The notes under the pieces were generated by a model. The model saw only the letters and a list, made by a program, of their open reading frames with translations, did no database searches and was not told where the DNA came from. A stretch of DNA of 64,000 nucleotides from Flavobacterium litorale (GTDB lineage Bacteria > Bacteroidota > Bacteroidia > Flavobacteriales > Flavobacteriaceae), in contig NZ_CP080429.1 of assembly GCF_019613795.1 (NCBI RefSeq), positions 2,096,501 to 2,160,500 of the forward strand, in the 5' to 3' direction. The position numbers and the translations under genes are program-made. Of this stretch, positions 1-9,634 are shown one piece after another (position 1 is the stretch's first letter; the number at the start of each line of letters is the position of its first letter).

Positions 1-1737
1 TGGTATTTCGCCTTTATTTACAAAAGTAACTATTGTATGGTCGGGGTTACGCTGTACGGCTTCAATACCAATATTTATGTTACCCGTACCCGTAAACCAA
101 CCTCTCCAAAACCAGTTTAGGTTTTCGCCAGCTACATTTTCCATACAATTATAAAAATCAGAAGGTTGCGGGTGTTTGTATGCCCAAGCATTAATGTAGG
201 CTTTAAAGGCATTATCAAAACGTTCGTGCCCCAATATGTATTCGCGTAACATAATTAAACCTGTGGCAGGTTTATAGTAGGCAGTAAAACCAAGGTTCAT
301 ACTCTTGGCAACGTCGGGGTACGTATCAATACCTTCGCGCCTGCGCCATTTAAACCATTGTACACGGTTAAGGCTTTTTGCAATGTCCGATGTGTACTCA
401 CCATTATTAAAGGCAACGGTACTGTAGTAGTTAATAAAGGTATTAAAGCCCTCATCCATCCAAGCATACTTACGCTCGTTAGAGCCAACTATCATAGGGA
501 ACCAGTTGTGTCCAAATTCATGGTCGGTAACATCCCAAAGGTCAGCTCCCGAACTGTTTGCCCCACAAAAAGATAAGCCAGGGTACTCCATACCACCAAC
601 GTTAGAGGCTACATTAACGGCACCCGTATAAGGGTATGAAAACCATTTGTTAGAGTAATGCTCTACAGAGGCTTTAGTGTATTCTGTAGAACGTCCCCAT
701 GCATCATTACCGCCTACCTCTTTAGGGTATGCCGATTGTGCCAATGCTTTTTTGCCATTAGGCAGGTTAATACGTGCGGCATCCCATATAAAAGCGGCTG
801 AACTTGCAAAAGCCACATCGCGTGTGTTTTCCATTTTGTAATGCCACGTTACTTTTCCGCTCTGCGTAGGTCGGGTAAGTTTTGTGTTTCCTACTTCGTT
901 AGGTTGTACTAAGTAAACTGTCTTATCGCTATTTTTGGCTTTATCCCAGCGTTTTTGTAGCTCCTTAGAGAGTACGTTTTTAACGTTTACCAATTCTCCC
1001 GAGGCTACTACAATATGGTTATACGGTACGGTTATTTTATAATCAAAATCGCCATACTCCAAATAAAATTCTCCAGCACCAAGGTAAGGCTCCGTATTCC
1101 AGCCTACAACGTCATCAAATACGGCAACACGCGGATACCATTGTGCAATAGAATATATGGTACCATTGGCTGTTTTTAGTTGCCCCATTCTGTCCATACC
1201 CTCTTCGGGTATTTTAAACTCAAAATTCATCGATACTGTAGCTTTACCGCCTTTGGCTTTAAGTGGTTCGTTAAAGAAAACCTGTAGGCGGGTATCGGAT
1301 ACTAAGTGTTTTGACGATGCTTTACCACTTGTTTTAGCTAATAGGTTGGAAATGGTTATACCGCCGTCAACATCGCCCTCGTAGCGGTCGGGTCCTGCGG
1401 GACTGGTGAGGGTACCGCGCGAATTGGCCGTAAAACGGTTTTGTTCCAAATACATCCAAATGTAGTTGAGGTTTTCAGGGCTATTATTGTAGTACGTCAT
1501 GGTTAACGTACCTTTTAGCCTATCGTTTTTATCGTCCAGTTCTACCTCAATTTCATAATCGGCACTATTTTGCCAGTATTGCGGTCCAGGTACACCCGAT
1601 GCCGAGCGGTATACATTACCGCGCCTGTAGCCAATATCGTCAAATTTAGATTGATTGTTGGGCACAACTTCTTGTGCAAAACCTGCATAGCCTAACAGGC
1701 TAACAAGGAGTACTGTTTTTAGTTTTTGTAATTTCAT
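1..1737 (-). CDS. M1 family metallopeptidase (3' end cut by window edge)
   Basis: A secreted zinc aminopeptidase-type protein. I translated the reverse strand from ATG at 1737, and the frame stays open to base 1 (579 codons), so the C-terminus lies outside the window. The N-terminus is a signal peptide ending near GYAGFAQE. The exopeptidase motif appears as GGMEYPG. The zinc site is HEFGHNW, followed by the third ligand in the context WMDEGFN, which is the M1 pattern HExxH-x18-E. The family removes N-terminal residues from peptides; a periplasmic or surface location follows from the signal peptide. The stop of the next gene upstream (1748) is 10 nt before this ATG, so the two are probably co-transcribed. 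Confidence in the family is high; the substrate is unknown. Confidence 0.9.
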   Translation of the reverse strand, partial: MKLQKLKTVLLVSLLGYAGFAQEVVPNNQSKFDDIGYRRGNVYRSASGVPGPQYWQNSADYEIEVELDDKNDRLKGTLTMTYYNNSPENLNYIWMYLEQNRFTANSRGTLTSPAGPDRYEGDVDGGITISNLLAKTSGKASSKHLVSDTRLQVFFNEPLKAKGGKATVSMNFEFKIPEEGMDRMGQLKTANGTIYSIAQWYPRVAVFDDVVGWNTEPYLGAGEFYLEYGDFDYKITVPYNHIVVASGELVNVKNVLSKELQKRWDKAKNSDKTVYLVQPNEVGNTKLTRPTQSGKVTWHYKMENTRDVAFASSAAFIWDAARINLPNGKKALAQSAYPKEVGGNDAWGRSTEYTKASVEHYSNKWFSYPYTGAVNVASNVGGMEYPGLSFCGANSSGADLWDVTDHEFGHNWFPMIVGSNERKYAWMDEGFNTFINYYSTVAFNNGEYTSDIAKSLNRVQWFKWRRREGIDTYPDVAKSMNLGFTAYYKPATGLIMLREYILGHERFDNAFKAYINAWAYKHPQPSDFYNCMENVAGENLNWFWRGWFTGTGNINIGIEAVQRNPDHTIVTFVNKGEIP

Positions 1738-1747
1738 TATGTTGTAA

Positions 1748-2344
1748 TTATTTGTCCGATAAGCAGGTAACTATCGTTTTAACCCGATATGCCTCGCCTA
1801 TACTAAAAATAGTTTTTACAGTATTGGTTACAGTAGCCTCGCTATTATTAATGGCATACGATATAGCAATGCTCTGTATCATTTTTTTGGTTAATTTTTT
1901 TAGCTCTTTCTTGTTATCCATTACTTCACTTAAAAAACAAGAAAAGTTGCCTTCGCAATTCTCTTCGCCCATATTTTGTAAGGTTATTGTTTTACCATCG
2001 GTAAAAACAATATTGGCTTTGGTATCTTTATTTACACACCATATATCATCATCTAGTATGGTAATATTCATTACTATAGATTGCGATGTTTTAAGCAACA
2101 TTATTTCCAGTCCTGTTTTTCCCTTTTCGCCTGTTACTTTTATGGCTTTGTTGGCATATATAACTTCCTTACCATTGGTATACGTCTTAGTATTGGTAAA
2201 AAAGTTACAAAGGCTATCGGTATAAATCCATGTGCCATTGTTATTTAGTATTACTTCTCTACCATTTTTTGTTTTTGCTTCTATCTGAGCGTTTGCAATT
2301 ACAGTAGCAAACAAGCATACTATTACATAGGTAAAACCTTTCAT
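1748..2344 (-). CDS. secreted protein of unknown function
   Basis: I do not recognise a named family. The open frame extends to 2365, but ATG 2344 is preferred because it gives a clean signal peptide ([20 protein letters not shown]). The following stretch, [17 protein letters not shown], resembles the short 'NGK.V.L..DGTW' segment seen at the start of many small secreted Bacteroidota proteins. The rest is a mixed alpha/beta protein of about 198 residues with three cysteines in the mature part and a lysine-rich helix near the middle ([12 protein letters not shown]). It lies 10 nt upstream of the M1 peptidase gene on the same strand, so the two probably form a unit. A periplasmic role is inferred only from the signal peptide. 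Confidence 0.75.
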   Translation of the reverse strand: MKGFTYVIVCLFATVIANAQIEAKTKNGREVILNNNGTWIYTDSLCNFFTNTKTYTNGKEVIYANKAIKVTGEKGKTGLEIMLLKTSQSIVMNITILDDDIWCVNKDTKANIVFTDGKTITLQNMGEENCEGNFSCFLSEVMDNKKELKKLTKKMIQSIAISYAINNSEATVTNTVKTIFSIGEAYRVKTIVTCLSDK

Positions 2345-2597
2345 TTCCTGAAAATTAAAAGCCAAATATATAGTACATTATCGGGATATTTACGGAAAAA
2401 GTATAGTTATACTGCTTTTACAGCATTTTTTTAAGCATTATTTTGGTAGATGTTCTGCTTAAAAGTCACGACTGAGATAAAAACCCTAGTAGCGAGCATT
2501 ATTTTAGCGTAAAACGTATCGAGAAAATAAGTATACTTTAACACCTGTTAGTGTTATTTTTACCCTTGCACATAGCGCATGAAAATTAACTTTTGAG

Positions 2598-2605
2598 TAT
2601 TTTTG
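2598..2605 (+). promoter_or_regulatory. candidate -7 element upstream of ccsBA
   Basis: TATTTTTG matches the Bacteroidota -7 consensus TAnnTTTG exactly, 28 nt before the ATG of the cytochrome c biogenesis gene. No TTG lies at the usual 18-20 nt spacing, so the call rests on the -7 element alone. The rest of the 2366-2633 gap shows no gene. Confidence 0.35.
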
Positions 2606-2633
2606 CAAGAATTTAATCTTCGCACTGATTCTC

Positions 2634-5600
2634 ATGAATAAAATTATATCATTCCTTGCTTCCACACGTTTAACAGCCACCCTTTTTATTGTTTTTGCTT
2701 TAGCCATGGGTATAGGTACGTTTGTAGAAGATGCTTACAATACTGATACTGCTCGTATATTTATATACAATGCTTGGTGGTTTGAGGCAATAATGCTCGT
2801 TTTTGTTATAAACTTTATGTACAACATTAAGCGTTATCAGCTGCATAAAAAGGAAAAATGGGCTACGCTTTTACTACACCTTTCGTTTATACTTATTATA
2901 GCTGGTGCGTTTATAACCCGTTACATCAGTTTTGAGGGTATGATGCCCATTAGAGAAGGAGCAACCGAGCATGTTTTTTATTCGGATAAAACCTATATTA
3001 CTGCTTTAGTGGATGGTAATTATAAAGGCGAAATGCGACGCAAAACCTTTGAAAAACCTTTATTATTATCGCCCGTTGCAAATAATAATTTTACTATTGC
3101 GGATGAATTTGGCGGCATTCCGTTCGAGATAACCTACGATAATTTTGTGATGGGTGCCAAAGAGGAAATAAAAGAAAACCCTGAAGGACAGTTTTTTATA
3201 AAATTGGTAGAAGCTGGCGATGGTGGCAGGCACGAACATTATTTACGAGAAGGCGAGGTACAAAACATTCATAACCTGCTGTATGCCTTTAACAAGCCTA
3301 CTGATGGGGCTATAAATATTACTACCGATGGTGATACCTATACTATAAGCTCACCTTTTGAGGGCGATTTTATGCGTATGGCAGACAAACTAACGGGGAA
3401 AGTAGTAAAGGATTCTGTACAGCCGTTAATGATGCGTTCGCTGTACAACTTAGGAGGTTCACGTTTTGTATTTCCTGAGCCTGCTATTAAGGGAGAAATT
3501 ACATACAAATCGAATGGAGATTATAAAACCAGAGAGGACGGTGCTTTAACGGTTATTGTAACATCGGGCAACGAGCAAAAACGAGTAACGCTTTTAGGCG
3601 GAAAAGGTAAAATGGGCATTCCGCAGTCGTTTAAAATGGGCGATTTAGAGTATACCCTTATTTATGGTAGCAAAGTACACGAATTACCTTTTGATATAAA
3701 ATTAAATGATTTTATTGCAGATAAATATCCTGGTACCGAGTCAAGCTATGCCTCGTTTGAGAGCCAAGTAACGGTTATTGATAATGCCGATAATAATACA
3801 TTTGATACCCGAATTTACATGAATAATGTTTTGGACTATAAAGGGTACCGATTTTTTCAGTCCTCTTTTGACCCTGACGAGCTGGGTACCGTATTATCGG
3901 TAAATCACGATTTTTGGGGTACTTGGATTACCTATATTGGCTATTTCCTATTGTATTTTGGCTTAATGGCGATATTGTTTGATAAGAATACCCGTTTTGC
4001 CGATTTGAAACGAAAGCTAGACAAGGTGAAAGCCAAAAAAGCAGCTTTAATAGCCTTACTACTATTTTTTACTTTTAATGGCTATTCGCAACAACACCTG
4101 CACCAAAAAACATCCGAAAAGCAGCTCGATTCTCTATTACAACGTTATAAAGTCAGTGAAGAGCACGCCTCCAAATTTGGTCGTTTAATAATTCAGGATG
4201 CAGGGGGGAGGATGAAGCCTGTAAATACCTTCTCATCAGAGTTATTGCGTAAAGTAAGTAAAAGCGATACGTATAAAGGTATGAATGCTGACCAAGTGTT
4301 TTTATCTATGGCAATGTTCGACCAAGCTTGGTATAATGTACCCGTTATTTATCTTAAACGTGGTAACGATAGTTTACGTGCTGTTGCAGGTATCGATAAA
4401 AAAGTAAAGTATGCCTCGTTAGCTGATTTTTTTGATGAAAAAGGAGCGTACAAATTATCGGACATTTTAGAAGAGGCCTACAGAGAGCCTGTGCCCAATC
4501 AGTTCCAGAAAGATTTTATGGATATCGATAGGCGTATTAATCTGTTCTATTCAGCATTAACAGGGCAAATACTTAAAGTATTTCCGATACCAGATGATAA
4601 AAACGATAAGTGGGTATCGTATCTTGAAATAAACGAAACAACAGGCACATCGTTAGATACCATTAAAAATGTATTACCTTTTTATTTACAATCACTCTCC
4701 AAGGCATCGCAAGATGGCGATTACGAACTCTCTGAAAGTTTATTAAAGGGACTTACAAAGTATCAGCACAAATACGGAGCAGAAGTAATGCCTAGTGATG
4801 ATAAGGTAGAAGCAGAAATATTATATAATAAATACGATATTTTTAAGAAATTATTTTCATGGTACATGTACGCAGGACTGTTAATGTTCTTATTTGTTAT
4901 CATAAAAATATTCAACACCAAAAAATGGGTACATATAAGCGTTACAACATTTCATGTAATAATAGGGCTACTGTTTGTATTGCATACCGCAGGGCTTATT
5001 GCGCGTTGGTACATTTCGGGGCATGCGCCTTGGAGTAACGCTTACGAGTCGGTTATTTACGTAGCATGGGCAACCATGTTTTTCGGGCTTGCTTTTGGTC
5101 GAAAATCGCAACTTACAGTAGCAGCAACAGCCTTTGTAGCCGCTATGGTACTTATGGTGGCGCACTGGAACTGGACAGACCCTGAAATTGGTAACCTTGT
5201 ACCTGTATTAAACTCGTATTGGTTAATGATACACGTAGCTGTAATTGTGGGGAGTTATGGTCCGTTTACGCTTGCCATGATACTCGGTTTGGTAGCCATG
5301 ATACTCATGATTTTTACCAACAAGAATAACAAGCAAAAAATGGACTTAAACATTAAAGAGCTTACTTATATTAACGAGTTGGCTTTAACCGTTGGGCTTG
5401 TAATGCTTACTATAGGTAACTTTTTAGGTGGGCAATGGGCTAACGAGAGTTGGGGGCGTTACTGGGGCTGGGACCCGAAAGAAACATGGGCGTTAGTTAG
5501 TATAATGGTATATGCTTTTGTAATACACATGCGTTTTGTACCCTCTTTACGTGGCACATGGATATACAATTTTTTCAGCGTACTAGCCTTTGCCGCAATA

Positions 5601-5759
5601 TTAATGACCTACTTTGGGGTAAACTTCTACCTTACAGGGTTACACTCCTATGCTAGCGGAGAGGTACGCACACCAATGTATTTCTTCTGGATGGCATTAG
5701 GCGTGTTCATCTTAGGTATATTCTCATTTATCCAATACAAAAAGCATTTAAAAAAGTAA
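2634..5759 (+). CDS. ccsA: ResB-CcsA fusion, cytochrome c biogenesis (System II haem lyase)
   Basis: A 1041-residue fusion of the two System II proteins that move haem across the membrane and attach it to apocytochrome c CXXCH motifs. The N-terminal half is ResB-like: membrane segments near residues 10-30, 47-65 and 80-95, a long periplasmic domain, and a further segment around 425-445. A second hydrophobic segment near 465-480 precedes a soluble domain. The C-terminal third is the CcsA/CcmC-type membrane domain with the tryptophan-rich haem-handling signature WGRYWGWDPKETW and nearby histidines. Fused CcsBA proteins are known in Bacteroidota and Epsilonproteobacteria. No other cytochrome genes are adjacent. 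The product should serve respiratory c-type cytochromes in the cytoplasmic membrane. Confidence 0.93.
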   Translation: MNKIISFLASTRLTATLFIVFALAMGIGTFVEDAYNTDTARIFIYNAWWFEAIMLVFVINFMYNIKRYQLHKKEKWATLLLHLSFILIIAGAFITRYISFEGMMPIREGATEHVFYSDKTYITALVDGNYKGEMRRKTFEKPLLLSPVANNNFTIADEFGGIPFEITYDNFVMGAKEEIKENPEGQFFIKLVEAGDGGRHEHYLREGEVQNIHNLLYAFNKPTDGAINITTDGDTYTISSPFEGDFMRMADKLTGKVVKDSVQPLMMRSLYNLGGSRFVFPEPAIKGEITYKSNGDYKTREDGALTVIVTSGNEQKRVTLLGGKGKMGIPQSFKMGDLEYTLIYGSKVHELPFDIKLNDFIADKYPGTESSYASFESQVTVIDNADNNTFDTRIYMNNVLDYKGYRFFQSSFDPDELGTVLSVNHDFWGTWITYIGYFLLYFGLMAILFDKNTRFADLKRKLDKVKAKKAALIALLLFFTFNGYSQQHLHQKTSEKQLDSLLQRYKVSEEHASKFGRLIIQDAGGRMKPVNTFSSELLRKVSKSDTYKGMNADQVFLSMAMFDQAWYNVPVIYLKRGNDSLRAVAGIDKKVKYASLADFFDEKGAYKLSDILEEAYREPVPNQFQKDFMDIDRRINLFYSALTGQILKVFPIPDDKNDKWVSYLEINETTGTSLDTIKNVLPFYLQSLSKASQDGDYELSESLLKGLTKYQHKYGAEVMPSDDKVEAEILYNKYDIFKKLFSWYMYAGLLMFLFVIIKIFNTKKWVHISVTTFHVIIGLLFVLHTAGLIARWYISGHAPWSNAYESVIYVAWATMFFGLAFGRKSQLTVAATAFVAAMVLMVAHWNWTDPEIGNLVPVLNSYWLMIHVAVIVGSYGPFTLAMILGLVAMILMIFTNKNNKQKMDLNIKELTYINELALTVGLVMLTIGNFLGGQWANESWGRYWGWDPKETWALVSIMVYAFVIHMRFVPSLRGTWIYNFFSVLAFAAILMTYFGVNFYLTGLHSYASGEVRTPMYFFWMALGVFILGIFSFIQYKKHLKK

Positions 5760-5807
5760 TAAAGTACTTCTTATTATAAACAAAGTAGCTTTATTTATAA
5801 AATAGGG

Positions 5808-6125
5808 CTACTTTTTTCTCTTTTTATACTCTCTTGCTTCATTGTAGTGGTTTTGCAAGGTATTTATAAAGGTAAGTATTACGCCAATTCCCATAATAAT
5901 GTATAAAACCGTAAAAAGTTTACCTTCGTCGGTTTGTGGCGCAAAATCGCCAAAGCCAATGGTTGTAAGTGTAACTACCGAGAAATAAAGCGAATCTACG
6001 TAACTCCAACCCTCTATAAAATGATAGGCTATAGTACCTATAAATAATACAATACCAGTAGTGTAAAGTAAGTCCCGATACTCTTTATTATTTATAAAAG
6101 TCAGAATAGTATTAAAAAACATCAT
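5808..6125 (-). CDS. small two-TM potassium channel (Ion_trans_2 type)
   Basis: A 105-residue pore protein. It has a first membrane helix (about residues 19-36), a re-entrant pore loop with the filter TIGFGD at 55-60, and a second helix (about 70-90), followed by a short basic tail. This is the minimal KcsA-like layout, and tetramers of such subunits form K+-selective pores. There is no RCK/TrkA-N regulatory domain and no voltage sensor. Two ATGs occur in tandem at the start; either is possible. It faces ccsBA tail to tail and diverges from the glutathione peroxidase gene. The channel fold is well supported; ion selectivity is inferred from the filter, where F replaces the usual Y of GYGD. 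Confidence 0.85.
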   Translation of the reverse strand: MMFFNTILTFINNKEYRDLLYTTGIVLFIGTIAYHFIEGWSYVDSLYFSVVTLTTIGFGDFAPQTDEGKLFTVLYIIMGIGVILTFINTLQNHYNEAREYKKRKK

Positions 6126-6217
6126 AATGGTGTAAGGGTAGGATTAACAATGGTTAAATATAAACTAAATGCGAGGGAGATTGGAAATAATACGTAAATT
6201 TATGACAAAATAACAAC

Positions 6218-6817
6218 ATGAAAAAAATAGTATTTTTTATATCAGGATTATTACTTTTTGCGAGTTGTAAAGATACTGCAAAAAGCGAAGTAGCAACTAA
6301 CACAACTGCGATAGCAGAAAAGACCGAAACTATGGCGAAAGCAACCATATACCAGTTTAAAGTAAAAGACCTTTATGGTAAAGATTTTGACTTTGCTACC
6401 TTAAAGGGCAAAAAGTTAATGATAGTAAACACGGCTTCAAAATGTGGGCTTACACCACAATACAAAGACCTTGAAGCCTTATATAAAGAATATAAAGACG
6501 ACAATTTTGTAATTGTAGGTTTTCCAGCCAATAACTTTGCAGGGCAAGAGCCTGGTACTAACGAGGAAATTGCTGCGTTTTGCGAAAAAAACTACGGCGT
6601 AACGTTTCCTATGATGGATAAAATATCAGTAAAAGGTAATGATATGGCACCTATATTCAAGTTTTTAACGCAGAAGAACATAAACGGTGTTGAAGATAGC
6701 GAGGTACAATGGAATTTCCAGAAATACCTGATTAACGAAAATGGAGAATTAGCAAAAGTAATAAGCCCACGTACTTTACCTACAGATCCTGAGATTGTAA
6801 ACTGGATTAAAGAATAA
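6218..6817 (+). CDS. glutathione peroxidase family lipoprotein
   Basis: A thiol peroxidase of the GPx fold, 199 residues. The first 17 residues form a lipoprotein signal (lipobox LFASC, lipidated Cys17), and a 25-residue linker leads to the catalytic domain. The peroxidatic cysteine is Cys76 in NTASKCGLTPQY. The GPx tryptophan/asparagine motif appears as VQWNFQKYL, and FPANNFAGQEPG is conserved. A further cysteine in AAFCEKNYG is the likely resolving residue, which suggests a thioredoxin-dependent rather than glutathione-dependent enzyme. The signal predicts attachment to the inner or outer membrane, facing the periplasm. It reduces hydroperoxides. The menD start lies 39 nt downstream, so read-through into the men genes is possible. 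Confidence 0.9.
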   Translation: MKKIVFFISGLLLFASCKDTAKSEVATNTTAIAEKTETMAKATIYQFKVKDLYGKDFDFATLKGKKLMIVNTASKCGLTPQYKDLEALYKEYKDDNFVIVGFPANNFAGQEPGTNEEIAAFCEKNYGVTFPMMDKISVKGNDMAPIFKFLTQKNINGVEDSEVQWNFQKYLINENGELAKVISPRTLPTDPEIVNWIKE

Positions 6818-6856
6818 AAATACCAACCCTGTGTACAGGGCAGGTAACCATATAAT

Positions 6857-8515
6857 ATGATTTACCCTAAAATACCTTTGGCGCAAAGCATACTACAAAT
6901 TTGCCTTGACCAAAGGCTTACTCATATCGTAATATCGCCAGGTTCGCGTAACGCACCCCTAACCATTGGTTTTGCCAATAACCCAGATTTTACCTGTTAC
7001 AGTATAGCCGACGAGCGATGTGCTGCTTTTTTTGCTATGGGTATAGCACAACAAACTAAAAAGCCTGTTGCCCTTTTGTGTACATCAGGTTCGGCGTTAC
7101 TCAATTACTATCCAGCAGTAGCCGAAGCATTTTACAGCCAGATACCGTTAGTAGTTATTTCTGCAGATAGACCTCAAGATAAAATAGATATTGGCGATGG
7201 GCAAACCATACGGCAGCAAAACGTTTATGCCAACCACATACTCTACAATGCCAACCTTACCGAAGAGGCATCTGTAGAAAATGACACCAAAATAAGCCAA
7301 GCAATTACAACTGCTATACGTCGTAAAGGACCTGTACACATAAACGCTCCGTTTGAAGAACCGTTATACAATACCGTATCAGAGCTTTCGGTACAGCTAA
7401 AACCAACGATACAACCACTTCCTAAAAGAAAGTTTTTTGAGAATATTGAAGAAGCCGTATTTTTATGGAACTGGGCAAAAAAGAAATTGGTTTTAGTAGG
7501 CGTTAACGAACCCAATGTTATAGAGCAGTCCGTTATAAATCAACTCGCTGCCGATCCATCGGTAGTGGTAATGACCGAAACGACATCAAATTTACATCAC
7601 GATAGTTTTATTAATAGTATTGATACTTTTATAACCCCTTTTACAGAAGAAGAGTTTGAAACCTACCGTCCTACCATACTAATTACGTTTGGGGGTATGG
7701 TAGTTTCAAAACGGGTAAAAGCATGGTTGCGAAACCACAAACCACAAGAACATTGGCATATTGATACCCTGAGGGCTTACGATACTTTTGGTGCCTTAAC
7801 GCGGCACTTTAAAGCAGAACCCAACGAGCTGTTGCAACGCTTGCTCAACGGTAGTATAACTGTAGAGAGTAATTATAATGCTACGGCACAAGCGCTAAAG
7901 GCGTTGCGTGAAAAAAAGCACAAAGAATACCTTGCTAAAATACCGTTTTCAGATTTTAAGGTGTTCGAAATGATATTGCCCGCGTTACCCAGTAACTCAC
8001 AACTGCAAATTAGCAATAGCTCTGCCATACGCTATGCACAGCTCTTTACACTTAACCCAACCATAGAAGTATTCTGTAACAGAGGCACAAGTGGTATCGA
8101 TGGGAGTACCTCAACAGCTATAGGAGCAGCACTAGCCAGTAAAAAACAAACAACACTTATAACAGGCGATATTAGTTTCCTTTACGATAGCAATGCGTTA
8201 TGGAACGCGTACATTCCTAAAAACTTCAAAATAATACTACTCAATAACGGCGGTGGCGGTATTTTCAGGATATTACCAGGGCATAGCGAAACACCTGTAT
8301 TTAATACTTATTTTGAGACTTCGCACTGCTTTACAGCAGAACATTTGGCAAAAATGTATGGTTTTGATTATTATACTGCAAGCGATGAAGCTACGTTAAC
8401 AGCTACTTTATTAAAGTTTATACAAGCCAATGGTAAACCACAATTACTGGAAGTATTTACGCCCACGCTGGATAACGATAAGATATTATTACAATATTTT
8501 AAGGAGTTGGTGTAA
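6857..8515 (+). CDS. menD: SEPHCHC synthase MenD
   Basis: 2-succinyl-5-enolpyruvyl-6-hydroxy-3-cyclohexene-1-carboxylate synthase, a thiamine-diphosphate and Mg2+ enzyme that joins isochorismate and 2-oxoglutarate in menaquinone synthesis. The N-terminal domain carries SPGSRNAPLTIGF and the family segment CTSGSALLNYYPAVAEA. The C-terminal ThDP-binding motif is seen as GDISFLYDSNALWN ending in LLNNGGGGIF, i.e. GD-x(n)-NN. The length of 552 residues is normal for MenD. It is the first menaquinone gene in the window. The isochorismate synthase gene (menF) that often precedes it in flavobacteria is not here. Confidence 0.95.
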   Translation: MIYPKIPLAQSILQICLDQRLTHIVISPGSRNAPLTIGFANNPDFTCYSIADERCAAFFAMGIAQQTKKPVALLCTSGSALLNYYPAVAEAFYSQIPLVVISADRPQDKIDIGDGQTIRQQNVYANHILYNANLTEEASVENDTKISQAITTAIRRKGPVHINAPFEEPLYNTVSELSVQLKPTIQPLPKRKFFENIEEAVFLWNWAKKKLVLVGVNEPNVIEQSVINQLAADPSVVVMTETTSNLHHDSFINSIDTFITPFTEEEFETYRPTILITFGGMVVSKRVKAWLRNHKPQEHWHIDTLRAYDTFGALTRHFKAEPNELLQRLLNGSITVESNYNATAQALKALREKKHKEYLAKIPFSDFKVFEMILPALPSNSQLQISNSSAIRYAQLFTLNPTIEVFCNRGTSGIDGSTSTAIGAALASKKQTTLITGDISFLYDSNALWNAYIPKNFKIILLNNGGGGIFRILPGHSETPVFNTYFETSHCFTAEHLAKMYGFDYYTASDEATLTATLLKFIQANGKPQLLEVFTPTLDNDKILLQYFKELV

Positions 8516-8565
8516 TACCCATTATCCTATCATTCTTTGTACCTTTACCGCCATAAAATACAGCC

Positions 8566-9396
8566 ATGATTGAACTAGGAAAATACAATACCTTAAAAAT
8601 AGCGCGCGATACCCAAGTAGGGCTTTACCTTACCGATGGTAATGAAGATATACTACTACCTAATAAATACGTACCAAGAGAATTTGAAATAGGAGAGGAG
8701 CTCATTGTTTTTGTATACCTCGATCATGAGGAACGCCTTGTAGCCACTACACTAGAGCCCTATATTTATTTAAATGAATTTGCATTACTACGTGTAAGTT
8801 ACATTAACAAATTTGGTGCATTTATGAACTGGGGTTTGGAAAAAGACTTGTTTGTACCTTTTAGAGAGCAAGCACGCCCTATGGAAGAAGGAAAGCGCTA
8901 CTTGGTGTACATGTATCTTGATGATAAGACCAACAGGCTAGTAGGCACAAGTAAAATAAATAAATTTCTGGATAACGAAGCATTAACCGTTGAAGAAGGC
9001 GAGGAGGTTGATCTTATTATTTCGCACATTACCGATATGGGTATTAATGTAATTATTAATGAACAGCATAAAGGGTTAATGTACAGGGATGAGGTGTATG
9101 AAGATTTGCGTACTGGCGACAGAATGAAAGGCTACATTAAACAAATTCGTACTGATAATAAAATAGACGTGAGTTTGCAAAAACAAGGCTACGAAAATGT
9201 AGAGCCTAATGCCGAAAAAATATTGGATGAGTTAAGAGCAAGTAGAGGTTTTTTGCGTTTAAACGATAAAAGCCATCCAGAAGATATTAAAACGGTGCTA
9301 AAAATGAGCAAGAAAACATTTAAAAAAGCCATTGGCAGCCTTTACAAACAAAAACAAATCGAAATTAAAGAAGACGGTATTTATCTTGTAAAGTAG
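8566..9396 (+). CDS. CvfB-like S1 RNA-binding protein
   Basis: A 276-residue protein of the CvfB/YitL family, built from S1-like OB folds and a C-terminal winged helix. The first S1-like domain spans roughly residues 1-65. A second contains VSYINKFGAFMNWGLEKDLFVPF (about 75-100). A third contains the segment ITDMGINVIINEQHKGLMY. The winged helix is DIKTVLKMSKKTFKKAIGSL near 235-260. Family members bind RNA and influence virulence-factor or stress gene expression in Firmicutes; a precise target is not known. It sits between menD and menB, a position I recall for this family in other flavobacteria. The next small gene begins directly after its stop codon. Confidence 0.85.
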   Translation: MIELGKYNTLKIARDTQVGLYLTDGNEDILLPNKYVPREFEIGEELIVFVYLDHEERLVATTLEPYIYLNEFALLRVSYINKFGAFMNWGLEKDLFVPFREQARPMEEGKRYLVYMYLDDKTNRLVGTSKINKFLDNEALTVEEGEEVDLIISHITDMGINVIINEQHKGLMYRDEVYEDLRTGDRMKGYIKQIRTDNKIDVSLQKQGYENVEPNAEKILDELRASRGFLRLNDKSHPEDIKTVLKMSKKTFKKAIGSLYKQKQIEIKEDGIYLVK

Positions 9397-9627
9397 ATGA
9401 GTAATAAAGAGTTTCTTAAAGTATTAGTTATTAGGATAGTGTTACCTGTATTTTTAGTATATATAGTAAACTATCTAACTGAAAAGTATAATATTAAGCT
9501 ACTTCCGAAGCTAGAAAGGAAAGACGTTTATGCTATTTTAGTGCTAGTTGTTCTCTTCTATTCAGTTAAGGGTATTATTCAGATGGTAAAAGCAGAAATA
9601 GAACGTAAAAAAGCTGATAACCAGTAA
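9397..9627 (+). CDS. small membrane protein of unknown function
   Basis: A 76-residue protein whose ATG directly follows the stop codon of the CvfB-like gene, so translation is probably coupled. It has two hydrophobic segments, about residues 8-26 (VLVIRIVLPVFLVYIVNYL) and 44-62 (AILVLVVLFYSVKGII), joined by a basic loop, and a charged C-terminus. No family is recognised. Its stop lies 7 nt from the stop of the convergent beta-lactamase-type gene. Confidence 0.65.
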   Translation: MSNKEFLKVLVIRIVLPVFLVYIVNYLTEKYNIKLLPKLERKDVYAILVLVVLFYSVKGIIQMVKAEIERKKADNQ

Positions 9628-9634
9628 ATACTAA

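Noticed and set aside
1752..2225. 157-codon plus-strand open frame opposite the small secreted protein gene
   Set aside because: It is hydrophobic, low-complexity antisense translation with no recognisable motif; the minus-strand frame has a proper signal peptide and spacing to its neighbour.
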